Below, one piece after another: positions 1 to 5,221 of a DNA stretch of 6,940 nt (positions are counted from its first letter, which is position 1; each line of letters begins with the position of its first letter). The translations under genes were made by a program, and so were the position numbers. The notes beneath the pieces are model-generated. The model was not told where the DNA came from. It saw only the letters and a program-made list of their open reading frames with translations, and did no database searches. This DNA comes from Thermoguttaceae bacterium (GTDB lineage Bacteria; Planctomycetota; Planctomycetia; Pirellulales; Thermoguttaceae), in the NCBI GenBank assembly GCA_017454585.1, contig JAFTCU010000295.1:1-6940 (forward strand), given 5' to 3'.

Positions 1-1581
1 CGGGTTCATGCTCATCATGATGCGCGTGAAGTAGTGGTTATCGTCCACGTACTCCCAGCGGAGGAACATGACGCGGCCGTTGTTGAGCGTGATCGGGCAC
101 CAGTCCTGATCCTGTTCAAACGTGACCTGGCGGGTCGTTTTCCCATCGGGTTCCACGCGGAAAATGTTGCCTACGTGACCGGCGCCGCCGATGCACGGCA
201 CGCCCATCATCGACGCGCTGGAGATGAACATGTGCGCGCCGTCCGGCAGGTAGCATCCTTCCACGTTATCGACGTCGGGGCCGATGAACGGGGTGATCTG
301 TTTGAATTCCTCCGGTTTATCCAGATTCACTTCGAAGACTTCCCACGTATTTTTGTCGGAAAGGGCGGTGACCAGGATGCGTTTGGCGTCCCAGTTCAGG
401 CAAATGTCACCCATGTAGCCCGGACGCGGAGCTTTGATCAAAGGAGTGATCTCGTTCGTTTTGAGATTCAGGACGTCGATCGTGTTGTCGTTCGGGCCTT
501 TGCCGCGGGAGCAGTTCGACATCCAGTTCGCCTCGACGTTCGGGCTGCCGGCGACGCGCACCAGCACGTTTTCCGGAAGGAGCGGGTTGGCCAGAAGCGC
601 CTCACGGCGGAAAGCGAGAAATTCTTCCGCGACTTTCAGTGCGTTCTCAACCACGGCAGGGTCTTCCGGATTGATACTCGCAAAAGCGTTTTCGTATTTC
701 TTCAGACCTTCAAGATATTTCGCGCCGTCGTACTGGCCTGGGAAGTTTTTCGTCAGATGTTCGATCGCCATGCGCAGTGCGGGCATTTTCCGGAGAGCGT
801 CCACCGCGTCGGGCGAGATGCGGGTCAGTTTCAGCTCGAGCTGACGGCGTGCGATCGCTTCCTGAGTGGCGGCTTTTTCCTCATCGCTGGAGAACAGGTT
901 CGGGTCTTTTTCGTCTCCGACGACCTGGATCTCGATCAGCGACATCCAGCCGTCGCCACGGGTGTTTTTCTTGCTGGGGTCGCCGGCCTTGGTCGGGTAG
1001 GTGTTCCAGAAGCGGTACTCGATCCAGTCATAGGCCTGGCCGCCAAGGAATTTGCCGTTATCGGTTTCCCGGAAGGAGGATTTGAACCCACCGCCGTTAG
1101 AACCGATGACTTTATCACCGGTGGTGAGAAGGAACGCGTCCGGGCCGTCGAAATTCGGTTTCTGACCGGGGTTTTTCGAGTTGTTCACGAAGCGAACCTC
1201 GTAGTCCTGATTCGCGCGTGAGTCGATATTACCGGTGTAAAGAATGATTTCTTTGATGTTGCGTGGCTTGCCAAGATAAATCACAAGGCGAGCAGGATTA
1301 CCGGAAACGCCTACACGGCCTTCCGCTCCGAGTTGACCGACAAGACTGTCCGTCATGGCGACGTACGCCCCCGCGTCAATGCCAGGGGACTCGACGATTT
1401 TGGTTTCCGGGAAGTTGAGGAAATTCAGGACGTGACCAATCGCCACATCGTTCTGCATCGTGACGAAATCGTCCGGGTTGTTCGCCCATGACATGGTCGT
1501 GAATTCGACCTCGGCCTGAAGTGTGGTTCCAAAGAAAACGGCCACGCCTGCCGCCAGGGTCAGGAAGATTTTTTTAAACAT
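1..1581 (-). CDS. Secreted PD40/HZS_alpha-like beta-propeller protein, C-terminus beyond window
   Basis: The frame is open from the ATG at 1581 to base 1: 527 codons with no stop, so the C-terminus is missing. Residues 1-23 look like a Sec signal peptide (Lys-rich start, hydrophobic core, predicted cut after LQA). Residues about 95-222 read as a discoidin-like beta-sandwich (motifs LVIYLGKPRNIKEIILYTG and WIEYRFW). About 235-330 is charged and probably helical. From about 338 on there are TolB/PD40-like propeller blades, with GCYLPDGAHMFISS near 442-455 and LNNGRVMFLRWEYVD near 499-513. These last motifs match planctomycete and Lentisphaerota proteins that databases label with the hydrazine synthase alpha middle domain. 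No CxxCH haem motif is visible, so hydrazine synthesis is not implied; a periplasmic or surface carbohydrate-related role is a guess. The start is supported by GGAG (1589-1592 on the plus strand) 7 nt upstream and a strong promoter at 1655-1683. Family assignment is from memory of the motifs. Confidence 0.85.
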   Translation of the reverse strand, partial: MFKKIFLTLAAGVAVFFGTTLQAEVEFTTMSWANNPDDFVTMQNDVAIGHVLNFLNFPETKIVESPGIDAGAYVAMTDSLVGQLGAEGRVGVSGNPARLVIYLGKPRNIKEIILYTGNIDSRANQDYEVRFVNNSKNPGQKPNFDGPDAFLLTTGDKVIGSNGGGFKSSFRETDNGKFLGGQAYDWIEYRFWNTYPTKAGDPSKKNTRGDGWMSLIEIQVVGDEKDPNLFSSDEEKAATQEAIARRQLELKLTRISPDAVDALRKMPALRMAIEHLTKNFPGQYDGAKYLEGLKKYENAFASINPEDPAVVENALKVAEEFLAFRREALLANPLLPENVLVRVAGSPNVEANWMSNCSRGKGPNDNTIDVLNLKTNEITPLIKAPRPGYMGDICLNWDAKRILVTALSDKNTWEVFEVNLDKPEEFKQITPFIGPDVDNVEGCYLPDGAHMFISSASMMGVPCIGGAGHVGNIFRVEPDGKTTRQVTFEQDQDWCPITLNNGRVMFLRWEYVDDNHYFTRIMMSMNP

Positions 1582-1654
1582 GAGGTTTCTCCGATATTTG
1601 CGAAAAATCGCCAAGTGGAAAGGTTGATCGAAATAAAATCAATCTATTTTAACT

Positions 1655-1683
1655 ATTAAACCACACTCCCCCGCTTTTGTCAA
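1655..1683 (-). promoter_or_regulatory. Sigma70-like promoter of the secreted propeller gene
   Basis: On the minus strand there is a perfect -35 box TTGACA (1683-1678), a 17-bp spacer, and a -10 box TTTAAT (1660-1655; 5 of 6 consensus bases). Transcription would start near 1648, leaving a 5' leader of about 67 nt before the ATG at 1581. This is the best promoter match in the window. It implies that the propeller gene can be expressed independently of the AEC transporter gene upstream. No convincing rho-independent terminator separates the two genes: only an AT-only TTTTTT/AAAAAA dyad near 1709-1723. Confidence 0.7.
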
Positions 1684-1752
1684 CCGTGTGGAATTGAAAA
1701 TTTTGAGGTTTTTTCAGAAAAAATGGTATGCCTGTCGAATATCTGTCGCATT

Positions 1753-2754
1753 TCAGAAAATCCCGTTCGGGAACATTTCCAAAAGCCGCATCCCGCCGAG
1801 GATCCACAAAACCGCCACGACCGGCGTCAGCAGGTTCGTCGTCAGGATCGCCGTCGCCGCCACCCGGTTCGAGCCGTTGTACAGCTTCGTGAACATGATG
1901 ATCAGCATGGCGGTCGGCATCGCCACCTCAACCACCAAAATGCGCTGCACGAGCGGGTTTTCCGGAATGCAGAGGGCCGCGAAAACCATCAACGCCGGGA
2001 AGATCAGCGCCCTGAAAAAGAGCGTCCAGCCCACCAGCGAGTACGTTTTCGCATCCCGAATATTCACGTTCCCGTTCGCGACCTGATCGTAGATCATCGC
2101 CCCGATGAAAATCAGCGGGACAGTGATTTGGGCCAGCCCGATGTTCTCGATCGTCCGCGCGATGCACATTGGAATGTTGCCATCAGGGCCCATTCTCAGG
2201 CCGCAAAGGTTCAGAATGATTGCGGCGAAAATCGTAATAAAGGGTGTGCTGAGGACCTTTTTCCACCAGCCTTTTTGAAGCCCGCCCGCCAGGTACGGCA
2301 CGATGCAGATCCAGACCGAAAGCTCGATCCCAAGGATGAAAACGAACAGCGCGGTCGCATATTGCGGCTCGTTCGGGTACAAAAACTGAATGATCGGAAT
2401 GGGGACGTAGCCGTAATTATAGAGCGACGACGTGCAGAGAAACGTCCGGCGCTCCGCATCGTCGGCCAGGCTCGTGATTCGGGCAGGGAGAGCGATGAAC
2501 AGACGCATGATCAGCATCGCGACCAGCACCGAAAAGAAACCGAAAACCGGCGCCAGGCCGTAAGAGATCAGATTTTCCTTCAGCGGCGTGGCCATGATTT
2601 TGCTGAAAATCAGGCACGGGTAGAGCAGATTCAGGCAGAGGCTCATCGCCGAGTCATCCGCCTCGGGACGCAAAACTTTCACGTAACGCAAAAAGCCGCC
2701 GAGGATGATGAGGAAGAAAATCATCAGTGTGGCGCTTAAAACCGGCTCAATCAT
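1753..2754 (-). CDS. AEC (auxin efflux carrier) family transporter
   Basis: The 333-residue protein is very hydrophobic and has the length and layout of AEC carriers (TC 2.A.69), which are PIN-like inner-membrane transporters of small organic anions. Likely membrane segments lie near 4-25, 37-56, 63-89, 105-126, 132-157, 168-186, 204-223, 239-262, 272-291 and 297-321, giving about ten. Family-like features are the N-terminal FFLIILGGFLRYV, the LNLLYPCLIFSK segment (TM2), the SLYNYGYVPIPIIQFLYP segment in the middle, and VVEVAMPTAMLIIMF in the C-terminal half. The substrate cannot be read from the sequence. The ATG at 2754 has only a weak ribosome site (GGAAAG, 6 nt upstream). Its 5' leader runs directly into the palindromic element at 2769-3013, so the gene either is read through from lpxI or has a promoter inside that element. 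Confidence 0.88.
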   Translation of the reverse strand: MIEPVLSATLMIFFLIILGGFLRYVKVLRPEADDSAMSLCLNLLYPCLIFSKIMATPLKENLISYGLAPVFGFFSVLVAMLIMRLFIALPARITSLADDAERRTFLCTSSLYNYGYVPIPIIQFLYPNEPQYATALFVFILGIELSVWICIVPYLAGGLQKGWWKKVLSTPFITIFAAIILNLCGLRMGPDGNIPMCIARTIENIGLAQITVPLIFIGAMIYDQVANGNVNIRDAKTYSLVGWTLFFRALIFPALMVFAALCIPENPLVQRILVVEVAMPTAMLIIMFTKLYNGSNRVAATAILTTNLLTPVVAVLWILGGMRLLEMFPNGIF

Positions 2755-2768
2755 GGGATGCTTTCCAG

Positions 2769-3013
2769 GGGGACGACGCTTCCAGCGTCGTTAATACGGA
2801 GGGCCGGCGTCCTCGCCGGTCAAGTTAATTACGCCACAATTTACGGAATCATTACTGACTCCACTCGCCAGAGTCGTTTTGCGAGTGGTGGCAGTAATAC
2901 CACCATAAATTCCACTCAAATAAATATTTTGTGCCTTTCCAGCTTCACCGGTTATTAACTTGACCGGCGGGACGCCGGCCCTCCGGACCAGCGACGCTGG
3001 AAGCGTCGTCCCC
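2769..3013. repeat. 245-bp nested palindromic element (MITE- or REP-doublet-like)
   Basis: The outer arms 2769-2829 and 2954-3013 are inverted copies matching at 56 of 61 positions, with one bulge at 2813 and a mismatch patch at 2791-2796. Each arm contains two hairpins of its own: the GC palindrome with stem ACGACGCT/AGCGTCGT, and a second with CCGGCG/CGCCGG (CGGGAC variant on the right), followed by CAAGTTAAT. Inside the arms an AT-richer core (2838-2911) is palindromic too: AATTTA...TAAATT, ATTACTG...CAGTAAT, and a central hairpin CCACTCGC (2861-2868) with GCGAGTGG (2881-2888). The right side carries about 35 extra bases (2912-2952), so the symmetry is not complete. No clear target-site duplication and no transposase gene are present. 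The right arm overlaps the 3' end of lpxI. Non-autonomous element or composite of two repeat families are both possible. Confidence 0.85.
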
Positions 3014-3862
3014 ACAGAGGGCCATCTGGACGGCACAGACCGCGATCCCGTGCGCGTCGGCGAACTCCAGAACGTCCGTCCGATCGACGAGGATCGACCG
3101 CTTGGCCTCGATCGCGATCACCTGGCCGCCCGCCTTGGCGAACGTTTCGAGCGTCTGCAACCCGATCGTCGGGACGTCGAACCGCATGTCCTGCTTCGGC
3201 TTGGCGACTTTCACGAGCACGAGGTTCTTGCGGGTACACAATTCGCCGGCCCGCTCGATGCAGCGGTCTGTCCCTTCGATCCCTTCCAGAGCGATCGCCA
3301 CGCCGTTCGCCACGACGACCGATTGCCCGACGTCGAAGCGGCCGAGCGTTTTCGCGACCTGCAAGCCGTACCGAATGTCGCGCCACTGCGCCTCGGTGGG
3401 GCTCTTTTTCGTCAGGATCCCTTCTTCGGCGAGCAGCTCCGGCACGTAATCCGTCGGGGCGCCCATTTTCAGGCCAAATCTTTCAAAAAGTCGAACGAGT
3501 GCGAGCATCAGCGAGTCGTCCTTGCAGTCGTGTTTGTGGGTGAGGAAATACGAGGCAAAAGTCCGGAACGTGAGCCAGTCGGGAAGATTCACGAAAAACG
3601 ACGTGGGACGGAAAAGGCGCCATTTGAAGTACTTCCCCAGCGCGATGAAATCGACGATCCCGTGCCGGCGCATGTAGTGGATGATCCGCCCCAGCTTGCA
3701 CATCCCGATGGGCCGGTACACGGCACAGGCTTCGGTGAGCGCCGTCCGATCCGCATGACCAACCACGCCGAAGCAGTGGACCTCAAACCCCTGCGCGGCG
3801 AGTGCCTTCGCGACGTAAACGGGGTAATGGCCCCAACCGGCGATCATGCAGATTTTCTTCAT
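2945..3862 (-). CDS. lpxI: UDP-2,3-diacylglucosamine diphosphatase LpxI (DUF1009 family)
   Basis: LpxI hydrolyses UDP-2,3-diacylglucosamine to lipid X and UMP in lipid A synthesis, replacing LpxH in many non-enteric bacteria. The 305-residue product carries the family landmarks: N-terminal MKKICMIAGWGHYPVYVAKA, a DDSLM segment at 115-119, DVGQSVVVANGVAIALEGIEG at about 177-197, then LVKVAKPKQDMRFDVPTIG at 216-234, which probably contains the catalytic Asp (C. crescentus D225 equivalent). The C-terminal domain ends with ILVDRTDVLEFADAHGIAV (257-275). Family members usually stop soon after this point. Here 22 further residues (284-305, GDDASSVAGPEG...GQVNNR) and the TGA stop are translated from the palindromic element 2769-3013. 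No Shine-Dalgarno is visible before the ATG at 3862; a GC palindrome begins 8 bp upstream. No other lipid A genes are adjacent. Confidence 0.9.
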   Translation of the reverse strand: MKKICMIAGWGHYPVYVAKALAAQGFEVHCFGVVGHADRTALTEACAVYRPIGMCKLGRIIHYMRRHGIVDFIALGKYFKWRLFRPTSFFVNLPDWLTFRTFASYFLTHKHDCKDDSLMLALVRLFERFGLKMGAPTDYVPELLAEEGILTKKSPTEAQWRDIRYGLQVAKTLGRFDVGQSVVVANGVAIALEGIEGTDRCIERAGELCTRKNLVLVKVAKPKQDMRFDVPTIGLQTLETFAKAGGQVIAIEAKRSILVDRTDVLEFADAHGIAVCAVQMALCGDDASSVAGPEGRRPAGQVNNR

Positions 3863-3870
3863 TGGAATAC

Positions 3871-3947
3871 GGGGACGACGCTTGCAGCGGCGTCAAGAAA
3901 AAAGTCATATTTATATTTATAAGACGACGCTGGAAGCGTCGTCCCCC
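3871..3947. repeat. Inverted pair of GC palindromes around an AT-rich spacer
   Basis: A degenerate copy of the GC palindrome (3871-3894, GGGGACGACGCTTGCAGCGG then CGTC) faces an intact copy in the opposite orientation (3923-3947). They are separated by 28 AT-rich bases (3895-3922). The pair forms a REPIN-like doublet directly upstream of lpxI, with its edge 8 bp from the lpxI start codon. On the minus strand the spacer reads TATAAATATAAATAT, which could serve as a -10 region for lpxI, but no convincing -35 box accompanies it. Whether the doublet acts in transcription, mRNA stability or not at all cannot be told from sequence. Confidence 0.75.
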
Positions 3948-3983
3948 GTAAATTCGCGGTATCACCGCACTCCCAATATTTAA

Positions 3984-4008
3984 GGACGACGCTGGAAGCG
4001 TCGTCCCC
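3984..4008. repeat. Single copy of the GC palindrome, possible terminator of the pseudopilin gene
   Basis: The copy has a perfect 10-bp stem GGACGACGCT (3984-3993) and AGCGTCGTCC (3997-4006) around a GGA loop. It is in the same orientation as the copy at 3923-3947, and both are followed by a similar CCCGTAA stretch, so the repeated unit extends a few bases past the stem. On the minus strand it lies 28 bp after the stop of the pseudopilin gene and is followed by TTAAATATT. It could therefore act as a weak intrinsic terminator, although the U-tract is poor. A small unrelated hairpin, GCGGT-ATC-ACCGC, sits beside it at 3957-3969. Confidence 0.65.
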
Positions 4009-4036
4009 GTAATTTTGTTCCTGGAGATAAACACCA

Positions 4037-4906
4037 CTATTTAAAGTTCGGGTCGGCACCAAGATTGATATTTCCAAGTCCAGCGTCAATATCGCACGGG
4101 CACATGAGCGATTTATATGTATTATAATAGATTGCCTTGCTGACCGCCCTGACGCTTCCATCCGCGAACGCCACGTTATTCACCTGCGAGTGACGGCTCG
4201 TCGGGTAGTTGGAATAGTCTCCGGTACTCACAGAGTCGCCGTTCCATATCAGCCCAAACCGTTTGCAGGCGTTGTCCCGGTTACCTGACTGGACCCAGTT
4301 CTCGTATGGGCTGTAAGTGGTGGCGATATTTCCTGAATGCCCCGGCACTCTCTGATAACACTTTTCTGAAAGCAAAATCGTGAGGCTGGCACCATCTTTA
4401 CAGGAGGAAATGGAAGATTTCGTGTATGAATTCGTTTTGTTCCCATTATAGAAGAATAAAAGACCGGACGCGCTCCACTTTTTCCGCTCGGCGGCACTGC
4501 TGTTGTTTGTCAGGCCCCAACCTCCTGAATTTCCCACGTTTCCCATGTAACTAAAACTGTTTACAGGCGAGTCACCCACCGGGCATTTAAACTGCTTCAC
4601 GGGTTGGGCTGTTGGATTGTCGGCCAGTTTGCCAAGCCCCAGTTCCTCAAGGATTTGCGTGTACCAGGAATAATTATTGTCCGAACGCCCCACATAGGGG
4701 AGGTGATCCTTGTTGGAGTCAAACAGGATCATGGCTTGCGCCAGTTCGCGTTCATTATTGGCGCACGTGGCCTGTAACGCGGCGAGACGTGCATTCACGA
4801 TGGCGGGCATAAGCAGGCCCATGAGGACACCGATAATGGCGATGACGACGAGAAGCTCAACGAGCGTGAACCCACGGCGGACGGTGGTGATTTGTGTGAC
4901 GGACAT
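4037..4906 (-). CDS. DUF1559 pseudopilin-like protein with prepilin N-terminus
   Basis: The 289-residue protein begins with a class III (type IV prepilin) leader: MSVTQITTVRRG, cut before F13, then [18 protein letters not shown] with the conserved Glu at mature position 5 (residue 17). A helix of pilin type follows, then a Ser/Asn/Tyr-rich globular part. The C-terminus carries the KDGASLTILLSE segment and the H-X9-DG motif (H239, D249-G250) that define DUF1559. These proteins are strongly amplified in planctomycetes and Lentisphaerota; they are exported and held in the membrane until processed, but their job is unsettled. The frame is open further upstream to an ATG at 5020. I chose 4906 because it has AAGGGG 6 nt upstream and begins exactly at a normal prepilin leader. 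It is a divergent paralogue of the gene at 5222-6034. A CPC motif near 269-271 is a local peculiarity. Confidence 0.9.
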   Translation of the reverse strand: MSVTQITTVRRGFTLVELLVVIAIIGVLMGLLMPAIVNARLAALQATCANNERELAQAMILFDSNKDHLPYVGRSDNNYSWYTQILEELGLGKLADNPTAQPVKQFKCPVGDSPVNSFSYMGNVGNSGGWGLTNNSSAAERKKWSASGLLFFYNGNKTNSYTKSSISSCKDGASLTILLSEKCYQRVPGHSGNIATTYSPYENWVQSGNRDNACKRFGLIWNGDSVSTGDYSNYPTSRHSQVNNVAFADGSVRAVSKAIYYNTYKSLMCPCDIDAGLGNINLGADPNFK

Positions 4907-4912
4907 GATTTT

Positions 4913-4918
4913 CCCCTT
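4913..4918 (-). promoter_or_regulatory. Shine-Dalgarno deciding the minus-strand pseudopilin start
   Basis: AAGGGG on the minus strand lies 6 nt before the ATG at 4906. The longer in-frame start at 5020 has no comparable site and would put 38 unrelated residues before the prepilin leader. Confidence 0.65.
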
Positions 4919-4946
4919 GAATATGCTGATTGGATAGTTGCCCCTT

Positions 4947-4977
4947 ATAATACGGTGGAAACTGTCTGTTGGTTCAA
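4947..4977 (-). promoter_or_regulatory. Candidate promoter of the minus-strand pseudopilin gene
   Basis: On the minus strand a -10-like TATTAT (4952-4947; 5 of 6) follows a -35-like TTGAAC (4977-4972) after a 19-bp spacer, which is longer than ideal. The spacer contains TGGAAAC on the plus strand (4956-4962), the same half-site as in the palindrome upstream of the divergent paralogue at 5190-5201. The call is weak. Confidence 0.35.
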
Positions 4978-5020
4978 ACGACAAATAAATATTGAAAAAC
5001 GGACGAACCTCCTGAACCAT

Positions 5021-5055
5021 TATTCGTTATTCGTTCTTCATTATTCATTATTTCT
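5021..5055. repeat. Heptanucleotide short tandem repeat
   Basis: Five consecutive 7-mers are TATTCGT, TATTCGT, TCTTCAT, TATTCAT and TATTTCT: two perfect, the others diverged by one to three bases. The period of seven and the ATTATTC-like unit recall the short tandemly repeated repetitive (STRR) sequences described in cyanobacteria. Heptads in an intergenic region do not preserve a reading frame and this stretch is not coding. Confidence 0.7.
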
Positions 5056-5082
5056 ATATTTTGCCCCATTTTCAGGAAATTT

Positions 5083-5140
5083 CCAGCCCCTCCGGCACTT
5101 TTTTTTAAAAAATTTCCAAAAAAAGCGCGGGTGGGGCTGG
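5083..5140. repeat. Long imperfect inverted repeat (hairpin)
   Basis: Bases 5083-5105 pair with 5118-5140 at 20 of 23 positions (mismatches at 5091, 5094 and 5097). CCAGCCCC pairs with GGGGCTGG at the base, then a GC-rich middle, then TTTTTTT with AAAAAAA below a 12-nt loop. It lies between divergent genes, upstream of both, so it is not a terminator for either annotated gene. It could be a protein-binding or cruciform-forming site, or a decayed palindromic element of a family different from the one around lpxI. Confidence 0.65.
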
Positions 5141-5172
5141 ATTTATTTTCAATTTTAGTGCAAAATAGAACG

Positions 5173-5178
5173 TATAAA
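5173..5178 (+). promoter_or_regulatory. Candidate -10 box of the plus-strand pseudopilin gene
   Basis: TATAAA (5 of 6 consensus) would place the transcription start near 5185. No acceptable -35 box lies at 16-18 bp, which would fit an activated or otherwise weak promoter. Confidence 0.35.
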
Positions 5179-5189
5179 GAGTAATCGTT

Positions 5190-5201
5190 GGAAACGTTTC
5201 C
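5190..5201. promoter_or_regulatory. Perfect palindrome GGAAACGTTTCC, LacI-family operator-like
   Basis: The 12-bp perfect palindrome has the central AAACGTTT core with a CG dyad that is common in operators of LacI/GalR-family regulators. It lies just downstream of the candidate -10 box (5173-5178) and upstream of the ribosome site (5210-5213). Repression by blocking transcription start is the natural reading. The regulator is not encoded in the window. Confidence 0.5.
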
Positions 5202-5221
5202 CTTTTCACAGGACTCACATC

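Larger units (their letters stand above)
4907..5221. other. Divergent intergenic region between two pseudopilin genes
   Basis: This 315-bp gap contains no gene. From left to right it holds the ribosome site and candidate promoter of the minus-strand gene (4907-4977), a heptanucleotide tandem repeat (5021-5055), a long imperfect hairpin (5083-5140), a -10-like TATAAA for the plus-strand gene (5173-5178), a 12-bp palindrome (5190-5201), and a ribosome site AGGA (5210-5213). Small reading frames crossing it show no coding character. Confidence 0.8.

Noticed and set aside
34..1221. Long plus-strand open frame of 395 codons
   Set aside because: It is antisense to the secreted propeller gene. Its translation is rich in Arg, Val, Phe and His with no domain character, whereas the minus-strand frame has a signal peptide, ribosome site and promoter.
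1621..1644. Weak TTGAT/ATCAA dyad in the leader of the propeller gene
   Set aside because: A five-base stem with a long AT-rich loop is within chance expectation for such composition.
1723..2739. Plus-strand open frame of 338 codons
   Set aside because: It is antisense to the AEC transporter. The product is an Arg/His/Asp/Gln-rich composition typical of the complement of a hydrophobic protein gene.
2758..3036. Short open frames on both strands encoding GTTLPAS-L-RRAGV peptides
   Set aside because: Both are translations of the same inverted repeat arms, which is why the peptides match each other. They have no ribosome sites and no coding signal.
2960..3922. Plus-strand open frame of 320 codons
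   Set aside because: It is antisense to lpxI and starts inside the palindromic element; no recognisable motif.
3871..4008. Possible CRISPR array from repeated palindromes
   Set aside because: There are only three nearby copies, in mixed orientation, with unequal spacers (28 and 36 bp) and no cas genes. A REP-like family fits better.
4907..5020. Longer N-terminus for the minus-strand pseudopilin starting at 5020
   Set aside because: The extra 38 residues are unrelated to a prepilin leader, the region carries the tandem repeat edge and candidate promoter, and the 4906 start has a good ribosome site.
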